22,203 nt of DNA, from contig JBFXAN010000108.1 of NCBI GenBank assembly GCA_050184225.1, forward strand, positions 1 to 22,203, read 5' to 3'. This document shows, piece after piece, positions 21,901 to 22,203 of this stretch. The notes below the pieces were generated by a model. That model made no database searches. It was not told where the DNA came from and worked only from the letters and a program-made list of their open reading frames with translations. Each line of letters opens with the position of its first letter. Within the stretch, counting starts at the first letter, position 1. Source of the DNA: JBFXAN01 sp050184225 (lineage in GTDB: Bacteria > Chloroflexota > Dehalococcoidia > CAUJGQ01). Position numbers and translations under genes: made by a program.

Positions 21901-22203
21901 TCACAGCTTGAGTGTCAGCCGCCGCGTGTCGACGTTGAAGCAGACCTCGCGGAACCAGCTGAAGAAATTCAAGCCGAGAACGCCATCGGCATCGATACGT
22001 CCGACCGCAACGTTGACACGCATGGTGAGCGGCGGCATCGGCCGGCCGGCAAGCTCGATATCGTGCAGTTCGTAGAAGCGACCGCCGCTCGACCGAAGAT
22101 GACCGAGCGCGACGAGCGAGTCGCGCACACCTGGCCTCACACAGGAGAACTGGTAGCCGGTGTTGATGACCAGCGGCAGGCTGTAAATAGGACCAACTCT
22201 TAA
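21901..22203 (-). CDS. retropepsin-like (clan AA) protein with NTG instead of DTG, cut by window edge
   Basis: The frame is open from the right edge (22203) to a stop at 21901; a GTG at 22140 is internal. The visible 100 residues start LRVGPIYSLPLVINTGYQFSC, where LVINTG aligns with the active-site strand of retropepsin-like proteases (hydrophobic, then DTG). Asp is replaced by Asn (codon at 22162-22164). The second half, RIDADGVLGLNFFSWF and VCFNVDTRRLTLKL, is the conserved C-terminal DGLLGxxFL and final strand. The protein is probably an inactive relative, or active with a partner. It lies 96 bp upstream of the degV-like gene in the same direction. Confidence 0.65.
   Translation of the reverse strand, partial: LRVGPIYSLPLVINTGYQFSCVRPGVRDSLVALGHLRSSGGRFYELHDIELAGRPMPPLTMRVNVAVGRIDADGVLGLNFFSWFREVCFNVDTRRLTLKL

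Noticed and set aside
20218..22203. 661-aa open frame on the plus strand
   Set aside because: It runs antisense to the DegV, ADC-like and retropepsin-like genes, is rich in Arg/His/Pro without family motifs, and reflects the GC-rich codon pattern of the opposite strand.

Overview
The window is a GC-rich bacterial chromosome segment. Housekeeping genes (CTP synthase, Rho, IspD, DegV family, LysM/M23 peptidase) are mixed with small toxin-antitoxin-like modules and short dispersed inverted repeats. GC content, frequent GTG/TTG starts, tandem toxin-antitoxin remnants and the repeat style (the 'ACCACAGAGAC' and 'CATGCTGAGCGA...GCATCTC' types) suggest Chloroflexota, probably a Thermomicrobia/Sphaerobacter-like organism. 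That is an inference from protein flavour, not a marker-gene placement.

Layout. (1) 1-2805: a PadR-family regulator cut by the left edge, a 16-bp perfect palindrome sitting on a candidate promoter, and a DrrA/DrrB-like ABC-2 exporter pair ending in a strong hairpin terminator. (2) 2813-4311, minus strand: two toxin-antitoxin-type modules, BrnT/BrnA-like and MNT nucleotidyltransferase/HEPN. (3) 4399-6749: a LuxR-type DNA-binding domain tethered to the membrane and joined to an extracytoplasmic beta-sandwich domain whose C-terminus is frameshifted; a divergent secreted (Tat-type) protein; and a lipoprotein. (4) 6739-7595, minus strand: a ribbon-helix-helix protein overlapping an HNH-nuclease-like gene. 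(5) 8044-10961: two SAM methyltransferases flanking a decayed toxin-antitoxin locus. The locus has two tandem Phd-like antitoxins behind a perfect inverted-repeat operator, a PIN toxin with its middle deleted, and a stub of a helicase-type gene. (6) 10962-14890: pyrG with a good sigma70 promoter and a leader starting GGGC, a DUF2269-like membrane protein, and rho. (7) 14904-18380: a nested inverted repeat, a LysM/M23 envelope peptidase with its own terminator, a DedA/VTT membrane protein overlapping ispD, and a 38-bp near-perfect hairpin built of TTAGCCG heptamers. (8) 18385-22203, minus strand: a cupredoxin, a Pro/Ala-rich secreted protein with a C-terminal membrane anchor, an acetoacetate-decarboxylase-fold protein lacking the catalytic lysine motif, a DegV protein, and a retropepsin-like protein with NTG in place of the catalytic DTG, cut by the right edge.

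I did not find a clearly new multi-gene system. The items most worth a second look are the membrane-tethered LuxR/beta-sandwich protein with its divergent secreted neighbour, the possible CTP-sensing pyrG leader, the RHH-HNH gene pair, the decayed Phd/Phd/PIN locus that keeps an intact operator, and the NTG retropepsin. No tRNA, rRNA, CRISPR array, transposase or phage gene was seen.
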